64,000 bases of DNA from Palsa-506 sp963836355 (GCA_963836355.1 CAWIJO010000020.1:236563-300562); one strand, 5' to 3'; counted from the first letter of the stretch, positions 7,669 through 17,010 are shown. A program made the numbers and translations. Notes: a model not told the origin generated them from the letters alone.

Positions 7669-10600
7669 ATGGGGGGATCATTGGCCGGCAACTCGCCGCA
7701 CGAGAACGCGGATCCGCGCCCCGGGCGGGTGGCGACCCAGCAGGACTTCGGACGTGAGCTCACTATTGCCCGGCAGCGGGCCAGGCTGACCGTCCGCGAG
7801 GTCGCGCGGTCGGCCGGTTTACCGGCGAGCACGGCCGGAGACTACTTCTCCGGCCGCCACCTGCCGCCGCCTGGCCAGCCGGGCCTGCATGAGATCCTGC
7901 GCGCCTGCGGGGAGACCGGCACCGCCCGCTTGCAGGAGTGGACGAGCGCACTCGCGCGGGCGCGCCGGGCGCCGGGCCGCCGGGCGTCCGGCTCCAGAGC
8001 CCCCTACCGGGGCCTGGAGAGCTTCCAGCAAGCGGATGCGGCCTGGTTCTTCGGCCGGGCTGAGGTCACGGAGCGGCTTGTCGCGCTGACTGAGGCAGCC
8101 GCGGACGGTAATGCCCAGGCCGGGTTCGCCGGAGTGCCGCTCGTGGTAGTCGGGCCGTCGGGATCGGGCAAGTCATCGTTGCTGCGGGCCGGGCTTATCC
8201 CGCGCTTGCTCGGCGAGCCGGGCGAGGACGACGGGGGCGACCCGGCGGCCGAGCGGCCGGCCGGTACCGGGAGCGGGCAGCCGACTACAGCGGAGGCCGG
8301 CCAGCCAGCGCTGCGCCGGAACGGGCAGCAGGGCGTGGCCGGCCTCGGCCAGGCGAGTGCCAGCCGGGCGCTCGCGCTCTTTACCCCGGGGAGCAGCCCG
8401 CTCGCTGAACTTGGCGCGCAGTTGCGCTCGCTGGCCGTAGCTGGCTCCGGGGAGCCGCCAGCTGCCGGTGACGCCGAGATCGCGGAACTGGCCGACGAAA
8501 TCGGGCGAACCCCAGCGCTGCCTGCCGATCCGGCCGGGACTGTGCCGTCAGCGCTCGCTGGCCGGGCCGGCCGGCCGGTCATCGTGGTCGACCAGTTCGA
8601 GGAGGCCTTCACCGACTGCCAGGACGAGAGACAGCGGCAGGCGTTCATCCGCGCCGTGTGCGCACTATCCGGCCCCGCTGTCGTCGTGCTCGCGCTGCGC
8701 GCCGATTTCTACGACCGGGCGCTGCGCTACGCCGAGCTCGCCACAGCGCTGCAGGAACGCCAGGTGGTGCTTGGCCCGATGTCGCCCGAGCAGGTACGGT
8801 CCGCGATAGTCGAGCCGGCCCGGCTGATGCGCCTCGACGTGGAAGACGGCCTCGTCGAGGTGCTGCTGCGCGATCTGGCCCCGATGACGGCGCACGGCAG
8901 CCCGCCAGGCGCGGCGCACGATGCCGGGGCGCTGCCGCTGCTCTCGCACGCGCTGCTGGCCACCTGGGAACACAGCCGCGGCGGCAAGTTGCTGGTGGCC
9001 GATTACCAGGCAAGCGGCGGCATCAGGGATGCGATCGCCCGCACCGCCGAGAAGGTCTACGCCGGCCTTGCCCGCGATCAGCAGGAAATCGCGCGCCGGA
9101 TCTTCCTGCGCCTGGTGCATGTCGCGGGCGATGCCCCGGATACCCGTAGCACCGTCGCGCTGAGCGACCTGCCCGGGCTGCAGGATGGCAGTCCCGCCAG
9201 CGATCTGCTCGGCAGGTTCGTCGCCGAGCGGCTGATCACGATGGACGCGGAAACGGCGCAGATATCCCACGACGCACTGCTGACCGCCTGGCCGCGGCTG
9301 CGGGCGTGGATCGATACCGACCACGAAAACCTGATGATCCGGCGCCGGATCAGGGAATCAGCACAGGCCTGGGCAGAGTCCGGCCAAGACGACGCGGCGC
9401 TGCTTCGCGGCAGCCGGTTGGCCATTGCCCGGAGCTGGGCAGCCGATCAGGGCAACCGCGCCAGCCTGGGCCAGCTGGCGCAAGAGTTCGTGGACACCTC
9501 GGTGACCGGGCAGCACATCCGCCAGCGGGCCGCACGGAACCGGAGCAGGCGGCTGCACCGGCTGGCAGCGGCATTCGCCGCGCTTGCGCTGGTGACCGTC
9601 AGCGTGGTCGGGTACGCGTTCCAGCAGCGGCAGGCGGCCGGCGCCGCCCGCGACAACGCCATGGCGGCGCTCGACCAGGTGGAATCGCGTGCGGTGGCCA
9701 TCGAAGCCGACCAGCTCCGGGCGCAGAACGTCGCGCTGGCCAGCCAGCTCGGCCTGGCCGCATACCGGCTCGCCGCCACCCCCGACGCGCGGGCCAGCCT
9801 GCTCGATTCCTCCGGAATGCCAGCCGCCGGACGGCTGGCCGACTCCGCAAGCCCGGTGCGATCGGTCAGCCTCAGCCCCGGTCGGCGGGTGCTGGCAGTG
9901 GCTGCCGCAGACGGCACGTTGCGGCTCTGGGAGGTGGCCCAGGCCGGGCGGCCCGCCCCGCTCGGCGCCCCGTTGCTGCCGGAGAGCAGCGAACCGCTTA
10001 ACGCTGCCGCGTTCAGCCCGGACGGCCGGATCCTGGCCGCCGCAGGCGCCGGGAAGACAGTTTCACTGTGGAACGTGAGTAACCCCGGCGACCCCGTTAA
10101 TCTCGGTGTTCCGCTGGCTGGACCCGGGAGCACTGTGTATTCGCTGGCTTTCAGTCCCGATGGGCGCATCCTCGCGGCCGGCCGTGCCGATAACACGGTG
10201 CGGCTGTGGGATATGGCTGGTCCGGGCCGTCCCAGATCGCTGGCGACGCTGACCGGGGCGGCCGGATACGTCGAGTCCGTGGCGTTCAGCCCGGACGGCA
10301 AGACGCTCGCGGCGGGCAGCGCGGACGCGACGGTACGGCTTTGGGATCTGGCCGATCCGGCCAGTCCGAGGCCGCTCGGCCGGCCACTGCGGGGCCCGGC
10401 CGGGCCGGTGACCTCGGTGGTGTTCAGCCAGGACGGGCAGCTCGCGGCCGGCAGCGGTGACCACAAGGTCTGGCTGTGGAACGTCGCTAAGCCCGGCCGG
10501 CCAGTGCCCGCCGGGCCGCCGCTGGCGGGCGCCGCGAACCGGGTCAACGCGGTGTCGTTCAGCCCGGACGGGCAGCTGCTCGCGGCCGGCAGCAGCGACG

Positions 10601-11787
10601 CTGACGTCCGGGTGTGGAATCTGGCCACCCGGCAGCTGACGGCCGTGCTGCCGCACCCGCAGCTGGTCACCTCGCTTGCCTGGGCCGACCGCGGGCATCT
10701 AGTGAGCGGCGATGCGGACGGGTTCGCCCGGATCTGGACGCTGCCGTCACCCGTGCTGCAAGCCGGGGCGCCGGTGAACGCCGTGGCGTACAGCCCGGAC
10801 GGCGGGATGCTGGCCGTCGGCAGCACGGACCTGCAACTGTGGAATCCGCGCACCCGTCAGCGGCTCGCCGCCGAGCCGGTGACCGGCCCGGGGTCCGGGC
10901 AGGCCAGGAACGTCAACGCGGTGGCATTCGCGCCCGGCGGGCAGCTGCTGGCGGCCGGCTACGGCAACGGGATGATCCAGCTGTGGCGCGCGGCGGCTGC
11001 TGGCACGCTGGTGCCGCTCGGGCCGCCGGTCCCGGCGTCCGCCAGCAGCCGGGTGGAGTCCGTTGCCTTCAGCCCGGACGGAGGGATTCTCGCCACCGGC
11101 GGCGGGACCATGCGGCTGTGGTCGGTCAGCGATCCGGCCCGCCCCCGGCCGCTGGCCACGGCGCACAGCGCCGGCCTGGCCACGGTGTTCTGCGTGGCGT
11201 TCAGTCCCGGCGGGCATATCCTGGCCGCAGTCGGCTCCGACGGCCGCACCCGGCTGTGGGACGTCGCCAGCCCGGCCCATCCCAGGCCGCTCGGCAAGCC
11301 GCTGGCCGGGTCATCAAGCTACGCGATCACGGCGGCGTTCAGCCCGCACGGCGGCACGCTCGCGGTCGGCAGCGCGGACAAGACCGTCCGGCTGTGGTCG
11401 GTCAGTGATCCGGCACGGCCGCGGTTGCTTGGCCGGCCGCTGAACGGGCCGGCCAGTTATGTCTATTCGGTTGCCTTCAGCCCGGACGGCAAGACCCTCG
11501 CCGCGGGCGTCACCGACGGCACCGCCTGGCTGTGGGACGTCCGCGATCCCGCCCGGCCCGGCCTGTGGGCCACCCTCACCGGGCCGGCCCTGCAGGTGTA
11601 CTCGGTGGCATTCGGCCAGGGTGGCCGGACCCTGGCGGCCGGCAGCGCCGACGGCACCGTGCGGCTGTGGGACACCAGCCCGGCGGCCGCGGCCCGCGCC
11701 GTCTGCGCCGTCAGTGGGCAGCCGCTCACCAGGGCCGAATGGGCGTCGTACATCCCGGACGTCGCCTACCATCCGCCCTGCCGCTGA
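7669..11787 (+). CDS. HTH-nSTAND1 ATPase-WD40 giant signalling protein
   Basis: A 1,372-residue multidomain protein. In order: an XRE-like HTH (about 25-80; LTVREVARSAGLPASTAGDY); a STAND-type NTPase with Walker A GPSGSGKSS near residue 163 and Walker B VIVVDQFEEA near 304; a winged-helix/arm region; one transmembrane helix near 633-652; and fourteen WD40 repeats from about 727 to 1,340, enough for two seven-bladed propellers. STAND ATPases act as ligand-triggered switches in regulation, cell death or phage defence. ATG 7669 is preferred over the frame start at 7555, whose extension is not protein-like; GTG 7729 is also possible. No effector domain is recognisable and no partner gene is adjacent. 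Confidence 0.85.
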   Translation: MGGSLAGNSPHENADPRPGRVATQQDFGRELTIARQRARLTVREVARSAGLPASTAGDYFSGRHLPPPGQPGLHEILRACGETGTARLQEWTSALARARRAPGRRASGSRAPYRGLESFQQADAAWFFGRAEVTERLVALTEAAADGNAQAGFAGVPLVVVGPSGSGKSSLLRAGLIPRLLGEPGEDDGGDPAAERPAGTGSGQPTTAEAGQPALRRNGQQGVAGLGQASASRALALFTPGSSPLAELGAQLRSLAVAGSGEPPAAGDAEIAELADEIGRTPALPADPAGTVPSALAGRAGRPVIVVDQFEEAFTDCQDERQRQAFIRAVCALSGPAVVVLALRADFYDRALRYAELATALQERQVVLGPMSPEQVRSAIVEPARLMRLDVEDGLVEVLLRDLAPMTAHGSPPGAAHDAGALPLLSHALLATWEHSRGGKLLVADYQASGGIRDAIARTAEKVYAGLARDQQEIARRIFLRLVHVAGDAPDTRSTVALSDLPGLQDGSPASDLLGRFVAERLITMDAETAQISHDALLTAWPRLRAWIDTDHENLMIRRRIRESAQAWAESGQDDAALLRGSRLAIARSWAADQGNRASLGQLAQEFVDTSVTGQHIRQRAARNRSRRLHRLAAAFAALALVTVSVVGYAFQQRQAAGAARDNAMAALDQVESRAVAIEADQLRAQNVALASQLGLAAYRLAATPDARASLLDSSGMPAAGRLADSASPVRSVSLSPGRRVLAVAAADGTLRLWEVAQAGRPAPLGAPLLPESSEPLNAAAFSPDGRILAAAGAGKTVSLWNVSNPGDPVNLGVPLAGPGSTVYSLAFSPDGRILAAGRADNTVRLWDMAGPGRPRSLATLTGAAGYVESVAFSPDGKTLAAGSADATVRLWDLADPASPRPLGRPLRGPAGPVTSVVFSQDGQLAAGSGDHKVWLWNVAKPGRPVPAGPPLAGAANRVNAVSFSPDGQLLAAGSSDADVRVWNLATRQLTAVLPHPQLVTSLAWADRGHLVSGDADGFARIWTLPSPVLQAGAPVNAVAYSPDGGMLAVGSTDLQLWNPRTRQRLAAEPVTGPGSGQARNVNAVAFAPGGQLLAAGYGNGMIQLWRAAAAGTLVPLGPPVPASASSRVESVAFSPDGGILATGGGTMRLWSVSDPARPRPLATAHSAGLATVFCVAFSPGGHILAAVGSDGRTRLWDVASPAHPRPLGKPLAGSSSYAITAAFSPHGGTLAVGSADKTVRLWSVSDPARPRLLGRPLNGPASYVYSVAFSPDGKTLAAGVTDGTAWLWDVRDPARPGLWATLTGPALQVYSVAFGQGGRTLAAGSADGTVRLWDTSPAAAARAVCAVSGQPLTRAEWASYIPDVAYHPPCR

Positions 11788-11792
11788 ACTGG

Positions 11793-12539
11793 TCAGCGGG
11801 ACAGCCGGGCGGAGGCTAGCCGCTGGTCGCTGCCGGCCAGCAGCCAGGCGGACAGCTGGCCTGGCGAGTGGCTGGTGACAATCTGCAGATCGGTGCCGGG
11901 CAGCACGGGACGGTGATATTCGAACTCGGCCCTGGCCGGCAGCCAGTCGAGCCCGGCCAGGATGTCCTCGGCAGCGGCCCAGTGGATGGCGTTGTTGACG
12001 TGCCCTGCCGTGTCGAAGTCACTGGCGCGCAGCGGCCAGCTCCGAACGGGCTCGGCGGGCTGGCCGGGCGGCCCGGGGTGAGACAGCCGCGCGGACACGG
12101 TGCGGCCCTGGGCAGCGCCCCCGTACAGGCGGTAGAACATCTCTCCCAGCGGTGCCGGGTGCCCGTCCGCCCGGGTGACGGCCGCCCATACTGCCGTGGC
12201 CTGGATGAGATCATGACCGCCCGGCCCGGCGAGCGTCGTGGTGCGCTCGGCCCACCGCGGGCCGGTCGCCGAGCAGAAGGTCCGCAGCGTGACCCGGTCG
12301 CGGTGAGCCGGATAGCCATGCACGGCGATGGCGACCCGGCGAACCAGCCAGGCATACGGCTCGGCCAGGCCGGCCTCGGCGCGATCGTCCTCTGCGGCCT
12401 CCTGCAGGTACCTGGCCAGCGCGTCGAACCGCAGCCGGCCTGCCGGGGTGACGTCGGTGCTCCGGACCAGGCGGGCTGCGGTCGTGAAGACGCGGCCGGC
12501 CGCTGGGTCAGCTGCGAAAGCCGGCGCAGCCGTCGTCAC
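11793..12539 (-). CDS. acyl-ACP thioesterase (FatA-like)
   Basis: A 248-residue double-hotdog thioesterase resembling bacterial and plant acyl-ACP thioesterases, which release fatty acids from acyl carrier protein. The N-terminal hotdog contains the DALARYLQEAAEDD helix. The second hotdog contains DTAGHVNNAIHWAAAED, whose Asn/His/Glu pattern matches the FatA/FatB catalytic region. The GTG start overlaps the stop of the upstream thioesterase remnant by four bases (GTGA), indicating translational coupling. It ends five bases from the STAND ATPase stop, so the two are convergent. Confidence 0.88.
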   Translation of the reverse strand: MTTAAPAFAADPAAGRVFTTAARLVRSTDVTPAGRLRFDALARYLQEAAEDDRAEAGLAEPYAWLVRRVAIAVHGYPAHRDRVTLRTFCSATGPRWAERTTTLAGPGGHDLIQATAVWAAVTRADGHPAPLGEMFYRLYGGAAQGRTVSARLSHPGPPGQPAEPVRSWPLRASDFDTAGHVNNAIHWAAAEDILAGLDWLPARAEFEYHRPVLPGTDLQIVTSHSPGQLSAWLLAGSDQRLASARLSR

Positions 12540-12853
12540 GCGCCGTGCCCGCTGTCTGGCTGACCGCCGTGCCCGCCAGCTGGCGCACCGCCTGACCCGC
12601 CGCCCGGCGCGCTGCCTGATCGGCCCTCTGATCGGCCCTCTGATCGGCGGTCTGATCGGCGGTCTGACTCGGCGTCTGATCGGTCCCGTGGCACTGCCCG
12701 GCCGGCCGAGCCGCTGCCGTTGGCGTGCCGCTGGTCCACCTGCAGCGCCAGCTGCAGGCCCGCCCCCGTGCCGCGCGAGTAGCGCGGCCCGATCAGGTCA
12801 AGGAAGGGACTCGACCGCGGATGGCGGCTGAAGCCGTCGGGCGGCGAAAGCAT
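12536..12853 (-). pseudogene. PaaI-like thioesterase, C-terminal part lost to tandem repeat
   Basis: The first 40 or so residues match the start of a PaaI-type hotdog thioesterase: FLDLIGPRYSRGTGAGLQL then VDQRHANGSG. The catalytic helix and the rest of the hotdog are absent. The frame instead runs through a 12-bp tandem repeat giving Arg/Ser/Glu/Gly tetrapeptides and a Gly/His-rich tail. Its TGA overlaps the GTG of the FatA-like gene, so the old stop/start coupling may have been retained or rebuilt. The ATG at 12853 is the most natural start. A functional thioesterase is very unlikely. Confidence 0.7.
12616..12687. repeat. 12-bp tandem repeat, six units
   Basis: Six contiguous 12-bp units with the consensus CTGATCGGCCCT or CTGATCGGCGGT. 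The first two are identical, as are the third and fourth; the fifth and sixth are diverged. The array lies inside the degraded PaaI-like frame and, because 12 is a multiple of three, expands it in frame as a four-residue repeat. Confidence 0.95.
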
Positions 12854-12968
12854 GATGGGCACCGCCCGGCGGTCGAGGGTTAGGGCGAGTCCGTCCAAAT
12901 GCTACTGCCGCCGGGCCTGGGCCGGTGATCTGCCGGCCGCGTCTGGCCCGGCTGGCAGACTGCCCTTC

Positions 12969-14195
12969 GTGCGACTCCCGCGCCGTGGACCGTTCCGTGA
13001 CCTGCCCCGTGAGGTAACAGTCCTCACGGCGGTCTCGTTCACGGTCGCGCTCGGATTCGGGATCGTCGCTCCTGGCATCCCGGGATTCGCCCGCCACTTC
13101 GGCGTGAGCACCGCCACCGCCGCTAGCGTGATCAGCGCGTTCGCATTGATGCGGGTGCTCGGGGCGCTGCCATCCGGGCGGCTGGTGGACCGGCTCGGCG
13201 AGTACCGGGTGATGTCCGCTGGCATCTCCGTCGTCGCGGTGAGCAGCATACTGGCCGGGTTCTCCGCGTCGTTCGGGCAGCTGATCCTGCTGCGCGGGAT
13301 CGGCGGACTTGGCTCGGCGATGTTCAGCGTCAGCGCTCAGACCCTGCTGCTCGGCAGCGTTCCTAGCGAGCAGCGGGGGCGCGCTACCGGCCTGTACTCC
13401 GGCGGCTTCCTGATCGGCGGCATCAGCGGCCCCGCGATCGGCGGGCTGATTGCCGCATGGTCCCTGCGGGCGCCGTTTTTCATCTATGGCGGCTTGCTCA
13501 TCATTCCGGCGGTCATCGCCGCGGCTGCGCTACGCGGCGCGCCTGCGCAGGCCGGCCGGGATGCGCCGCGGACGGCGCCGCGGTTCGCCGAGGTCACCCG
13601 CGCGCTGCGGAGCGCGGCATACCGCGCCGCGGCCTCGGCGAACCTGGCGGACAACTTCGCCGCCATCGGGGTGCGCAGCGCCATCGTCCCGCTGTTCGTC
13701 CGCGATGTCCTGCACCAGTCGGCCGTCTGGACGGGCATCGGCTTCCTCGTGGTCGCCGCCGTCAACGCCGCGACGCTGCTGCCCGCCGGCCGGGCGGCGG
13801 ATACGCTCGGCCGACGGCCGGTCATCATCGGCGGCTGTGGTGTATCCGCCAGCGGGATGGTCCTGCTGGCGCTGCTGCCCGGGCTCTGGGGATACCTGGC
13901 CGCGCTGGCCGTCTTCGGCCTGGGATCGGGGCTGCTCGACGTCGCGCCCGCGGCGATCATCGGCGACATCATCGGCGGCAAGGGCGGCACCGTGGTCGCA
14001 TCGTTCCAGATGGCCGGCGACATCGGCACGGTCACCGGCCCGGTGGCGGCCGGGTACCTCGTTGACACGATCTCCTATGGCGCGGCGTTCACGCTGGCCG
14101 CGGCGGTACTCGTGGCAGCGGCTGCGCTCGGGCTGCACGCCCCGGAGACCAGATGGCGCGGCCCGGAGTTAGCCCGCTCGGCGCGGCCGGGATAG
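12969..14195 (+). CDS. MFS transporter (drug/sugar exporter type)
   Basis: A 408-residue, twelve-helix major facilitator. The loop 2-3 motif A is GRLVDRLGEYR; a second copy between helices 8 and 9 is GRAADTLGRRPV, marking the two six-helix halves. Helix 5 has the motif C-like GGISGPAIGG typical of exporters (DHA1-like). GTG 12969 is chosen because the upstream frame is Arg/Ser-rich; there is no clear Shine-Dalgarno, so the message may be leaderless. The TAG stop is the first three bases of a 30-bp tandem repeat. It is divergent from the thioesterase genes. Substrate is unknown. Confidence 0.88.
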   Translation: MRLPRRGPFRDLPREVTVLTAVSFTVALGFGIVAPGIPGFARHFGVSTATAASVISAFALMRVLGALPSGRLVDRLGEYRVMSAGISVVAVSSILAGFSASFGQLILLRGIGGLGSAMFSVSAQTLLLGSVPSEQRGRATGLYSGGFLIGGISGPAIGGLIAAWSLRAPFFIYGGLLIIPAVIAAAALRGAPAQAGRDAPRTAPRFAEVTRALRSAAYRAAASANLADNFAAIGVRSAIVPLFVRDVLHQSAVWTGIGFLVVAAVNAATLLPAGRAADTLGRRPVIIGGCGVSASGMVLLALLPGLWGYLAALAVFGLGSGLLDVAPAAIIGDIIGGKGGTVVASFQMAGDIGTVTGPVAAGYLVDTISYGAAFTLAAAVLVAAAALGLHAPETRWRGPELARSARPG

Positions 14196-14279
14196 CTTGC
14201 TTGGCGCTGCCCGGCCGGCCATTAGCTTGCTTGGCGCTGCCCGGCCGGCCATTAGCTTGCTTGGCGCTGCCCGGCCGGG
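14193..14279. repeat. 30-bp tandem repeat, about three copies
   Basis: The unit beginning TAGCTTGCTTGGCGCTGCCC is repeated at 14193, 14223 and 14253; the third copy diverges in its last bases. The first unit starts on the TAG stop codon of the MFS gene. The array fills the space between this gene and the convergent metallopeptidase gene. GC-rich decay of the same unit continues to about 14340. Confidence 0.95.
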
Positions 14280-14343
14280 CCGGGCTTGCTCGCGATGCCC
14301 GGCCGGGCCGGCCCGCTCGCCACTGCCGGCCCGGCCCGGCTGG

Positions 14344-14682
14344 TTACCAGCCGAGTTCGCTGAGCCGGTCGTCGTCGATGCCGAAGTGATGGGCGACCTC
14401 ATGCACGACAGTACGGCGTACCTGGTCGGCGACTTCTTCCTCCGTCCGGCAGACCGCGCAGATCGCCCGGCGGTAGATGGTGATCCGGTCCGGGAGCACG
14501 CCCGCGTAGTGCGTGCTGCGGCTGGTCAGCGGGATGCCCTGATAGAGCCCGAGCAGTCCGGGCGGCCCCGCATCGTGCTCGACTGTGACAGCCACATTGC
14601 GCATCAGCCTGCCGAGATCATCCGGCAGGTCATCCAGCGCCATGACGACCATCTCTTCGAACCGGCCGGGTGCCACGTCCAT
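14344..14682 (-). CDS. minimal zincin-like metallopeptidase family protein
   Basis: A 112-residue protein of the DUF1025/zinicin-like family. The C-terminal zinc motif is VVHEVAHHFGIDDDRLSELGW, split as HExxH plus a downstream Asp, giving the extended HExxHxxGxxD pattern. The short N-terminal half holds the conserved FEEMVVMALDDLP helix. ATG 14682 gives the usual family length; the frame reaches back to 14841, but that part is Pro/Gln/Arg-rich. The gene is widespread and usually solitary in actinomycetes; the physiological substrate is not established. Confidence 0.88.
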   Translation of the reverse strand: MDVAPGRFEEMVVMALDDLPDDLGRLMRNVAVTVEHDAGPPGLLGLYQGIPLTSRSTHYAGVLPDRITIYRRAICAVCRTEEEVADQVRRTVVHEVAHHFGIDDDRLSELGW

Positions 14683-14987
14683 CACCGGCCCATTGTCGGA
14701 CGACGGCGCCCCGGCAGCCAGCCCGGGCCCCGGCATCCAGCCCAGGCAGCTCATCGGCTGCCGTTGTTTCGCCGGCAGCCTTTGCGGCTGCTCAGCAAGC
14801 GGCAGCCAATCACGGCGAGGCAGGCCCCGAAAATGAGCCACGGAACTAGGGGCAGCATGTCGGCGATAGTCAACCTTGGCCCCCTTCGCCGCGCGTTTTC
14901 GGCCGGATCGCTTTCCGAGGAAAGCGCAGCGGCGCGAACGGCGCGTGAAGCCCCTGTGTTGACGGCGTGGAGGGGCCTCGCCCGCGG

Positions 14988-16319
14988 TCAGTTCAGGCGC
15001 GGCAGGGTAATGCTGATTCTGGTGCCCTGGCCGGGGGTGCTGGTAACGTCCAGCCGGCCATCGTGGCCGCGGACGAGCTCGGCGACGACGGTCAGGCCGA
15101 TACCGGTGCCGGCGACTCCGGCTGCATGGCGGCCGCGGAAGAACCGCTCGAAGATGTGCGGCAGCTCGTCGGGCTCGATGCCGACGCCGGTGTCGCTGAC
15201 GCTGAGCGCGGCCTGGCGGTCGCGCGGCCCGGCCTCCAGCAGGACGCTGCCGCCAGCCGGGGTGAACTTCAGCGCGTTGATGAGCAGGTTGGTGATCACC
15301 TCATGCAGCCGGCCTGGGTCGCCAGTGATCTGCACCTCGGTGAGCCGCCGCGCCAGGCTGACGCCTGCCGTATCGAAGGAGCCGGACAGGCTGTCGGCCG
15401 CGCCGGCGGCGATCTGAGCCAGGTCACACTGCTGCTGGCTGAGCTGCAGCGCGGCTGTCTCAGCCGAGGCCAGGACGCGCAGGTCCTCGACGAGGCGGGC
15501 GAGCCGCAGCACCTCATCGTGCAATGACGCGAGCTGGCCGGGAGTCGGCTCGGCCACGCCGTCCAGGAGCGCCTCGTGGCTTCCCTGCAGCACGGCAATC
15601 GGGGTGCGCAGCTCATGCGCGATGTCCGCGACCAGGTTGCGCCGCAGTTTCTCCTGGCGGGCGAGCGAGTCAGCCATCTGGTCGAAAGCTTCCGACAGGT
15701 CGCGCAGCTCAGCTGGCCCCCGCACATCGCCGGCCCGGGCGGCGCGATCACCCCCGCCCATCGCCTGCGCCACCGCGATCAGCCGTGCCACTGGCAGCGT
15801 GATCCGTCGCGACACGGTCAGCGCCACCAGCAGCGCGAGCAGCGCTGCGAGGCCGGCTGCGCCGGCAATCGCCCGCCACAGATCCGTCCGGAGCGCATCA
15901 TCTGCCCCGGCCAGGCCACTCCGGCTGAACCGGACGATGACATGCCCGGCTAGCTGCTGCCGGACCACGACCGCCGCCTGGCGTTCAGCACTCGACGAGA
16001 GCCCGGAGAAGCCTGGCGAGGCGCTGACCAGGTGGCCTGCCCGGTCGCGGACTTGCACGTCCGCGCCGACCTGGCCAGCCAGATCCAGCACAGCCGACAG
16101 ATCCGCGTTGGCCCAGCTATCGGAGCGAGCCCAGGCCACCCCGGCGGCCGCTGCGGCGGCGCGGGTCAGGCTGGACTGCTGCCGTGTGACCAGGTGGGAG
16201 ACATCAGTGGCGACGAACACTGCGGTCAGCCCGGCGAGCAGGGCGACTGCCGTCAGCGCGACGCCGACGAAGGCGAGCGCAAGCCGCAGCGCGATCGGGC
16301 CGCCGCCGACTCTAGCCAT
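14988..16319 (-). CDS. HAMP-domain sensor histidine kinase (BaeS-like)
   Basis: A 443-residue kinase. Helix 1 is residues 10-37 and an extracytoplasmic sensor runs from about 38 to 148. Helix 2 (about 149-170) leads into a HAMP domain. HisKA has His235 in DIAHELRTP; HATPase has NLLINALKFTP, SDTGVGI and GTGIGLTVV. Start Met (ATG 16319) overlaps the last codons of the response regulator by eight bases, so the pair is translationally coupled. It resembles envelope-stress kinases such as BaeS, but the ligand is unknown. Confidence 0.94.
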   Translation of the reverse strand: MARVGGGPIALRLALAFVGVALTAVALLAGLTAVFVATDVSHLVTRQQSSLTRAAAAAAGVAWARSDSWANADLSAVLDLAGQVGADVQVRDRAGHLVSASPGFSGLSSSAERQAAVVVRQQLAGHVIVRFSRSGLAGADDALRTDLWRAIAGAAGLAALLALLVALTVSRRITLPVARLIAVAQAMGGGDRAARAGDVRGPAELRDLSEAFDQMADSLARQEKLRRNLVADIAHELRTPIAVLQGSHEALLDGVAEPTPGQLASLHDEVLRLARLVEDLRVLASAETAALQLSQQQCDLAQIAAGAADSLSGSFDTAGVSLARRLTEVQITGDPGRLHEVITNLLINALKFTPAGGSVLLEAGPRDRQAALSVSDTGVGIEPDELPHIFERFFRGRHAAGVAGTGIGLTVVAELVRGHDGRLDVTSTPGQGTRISITLPRLN

Positions 16320-17010
16320 CCCGGCTGATGCCAAGCCGGTAACCGCCGCCCAGCACTGTCTGGATGATCGCCGGGCTTCCGGGCTCTTCCTCGATCTTGC
16401 GGCGCAGGTTCTTCACGTGCGAGTCGACGGTCCGCTCATAGCCTTCGAACTCGTACCCGCGGACGCGGTTGATCAGCTCGAACCGTGAGTAAACCCGGCC
16501 AGGAATGGTCGAGAGCGTGACGAGGACTCCCCATTCGGTAGGGGTCAGCTGCACCTCGGCACCGCGGACCAGCACCACCCGCCGTGGTTCGTCGATAACC
16601 AGCGCGCCGCCGCCGAATCGGCTCACCCCCAGCTCGGTGGCTGATGCCGCGCCGCGCCGCAGGATCGCCTGGACCCGTAGCACCAGCTCGCGAGGACTGA
16701 ACGGCTTGGTCACGTAGTCGTCCGCACCCAGTTCCAGGCCAGCAATCCGGTCCTCCTCGGCGCTTCGCGCCGTCAGCATCAGGATCGAGGGAGCACCGGC
16801 CGCCCGGATCTCCCGGGCCACTGTCTCGCCGGGCACGTCCGGAAGTCCGAGATCCAGGACGACCAGATCCGGCGTGGCCGAATTGGCCAGGCTGATCGCC
16901 TCTGCGCCCGAACCGGTCGCCAGCACCAGGTAACCGGCCCGCTCCAGGTACGAGCGGACCAGATCCCTGAGCTTGCGCTCGTCTTCTACTAGCAACACAG
17001 TGGCCGGCAT
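16312..17010 (-). CDS. OmpR-family response regulator
   Basis: A 232-residue regulator. The receiver has acidic residues Glu9/Asp10, phospho-acceptor Asp53 in LVVLDLGLPD, and the conserved Lys in KPFSPRE. A winged-helix trans_reg_C domain follows, ending VLGGGYRLG. ATG 17010 follows a strong GGAGGCGAG site; the longer upstream frame is Arg-rich and discarded. It is the first gene of a two-gene operon with the BaeS-like kinase. Targets are not evident, although the neighbouring MFS exporter would be a plausible one for a BaeSR-like system. Confidence 0.95.
   Translation of the reverse strand: MPATVLLVEDERKLRDLVRSYLERAGYLVLATGSGAEAISLANSATPDLVVLDLGLPDVPGETVAREIRAAGAPSILMLTARSAEEDRIAGLELGADDYVTKPFSPRELVLRVQAILRRGAASATELGVSRFGGGALVIDEPRRVVLVRGAEVQLTPTEWGVLVTLSTIPGRVYSRFELINRVRGYEFEGYERTVDSHVKNLRRKIEEEPGSPAIIQTVLGGGYRLGISRDG

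Noticed and set aside
12616..12687. CRISPR-like array
   Set aside because: Units are 12 bp and contiguous without spacers; a simple tandem repeat. No other CRISPR-like pattern was seen in the window.
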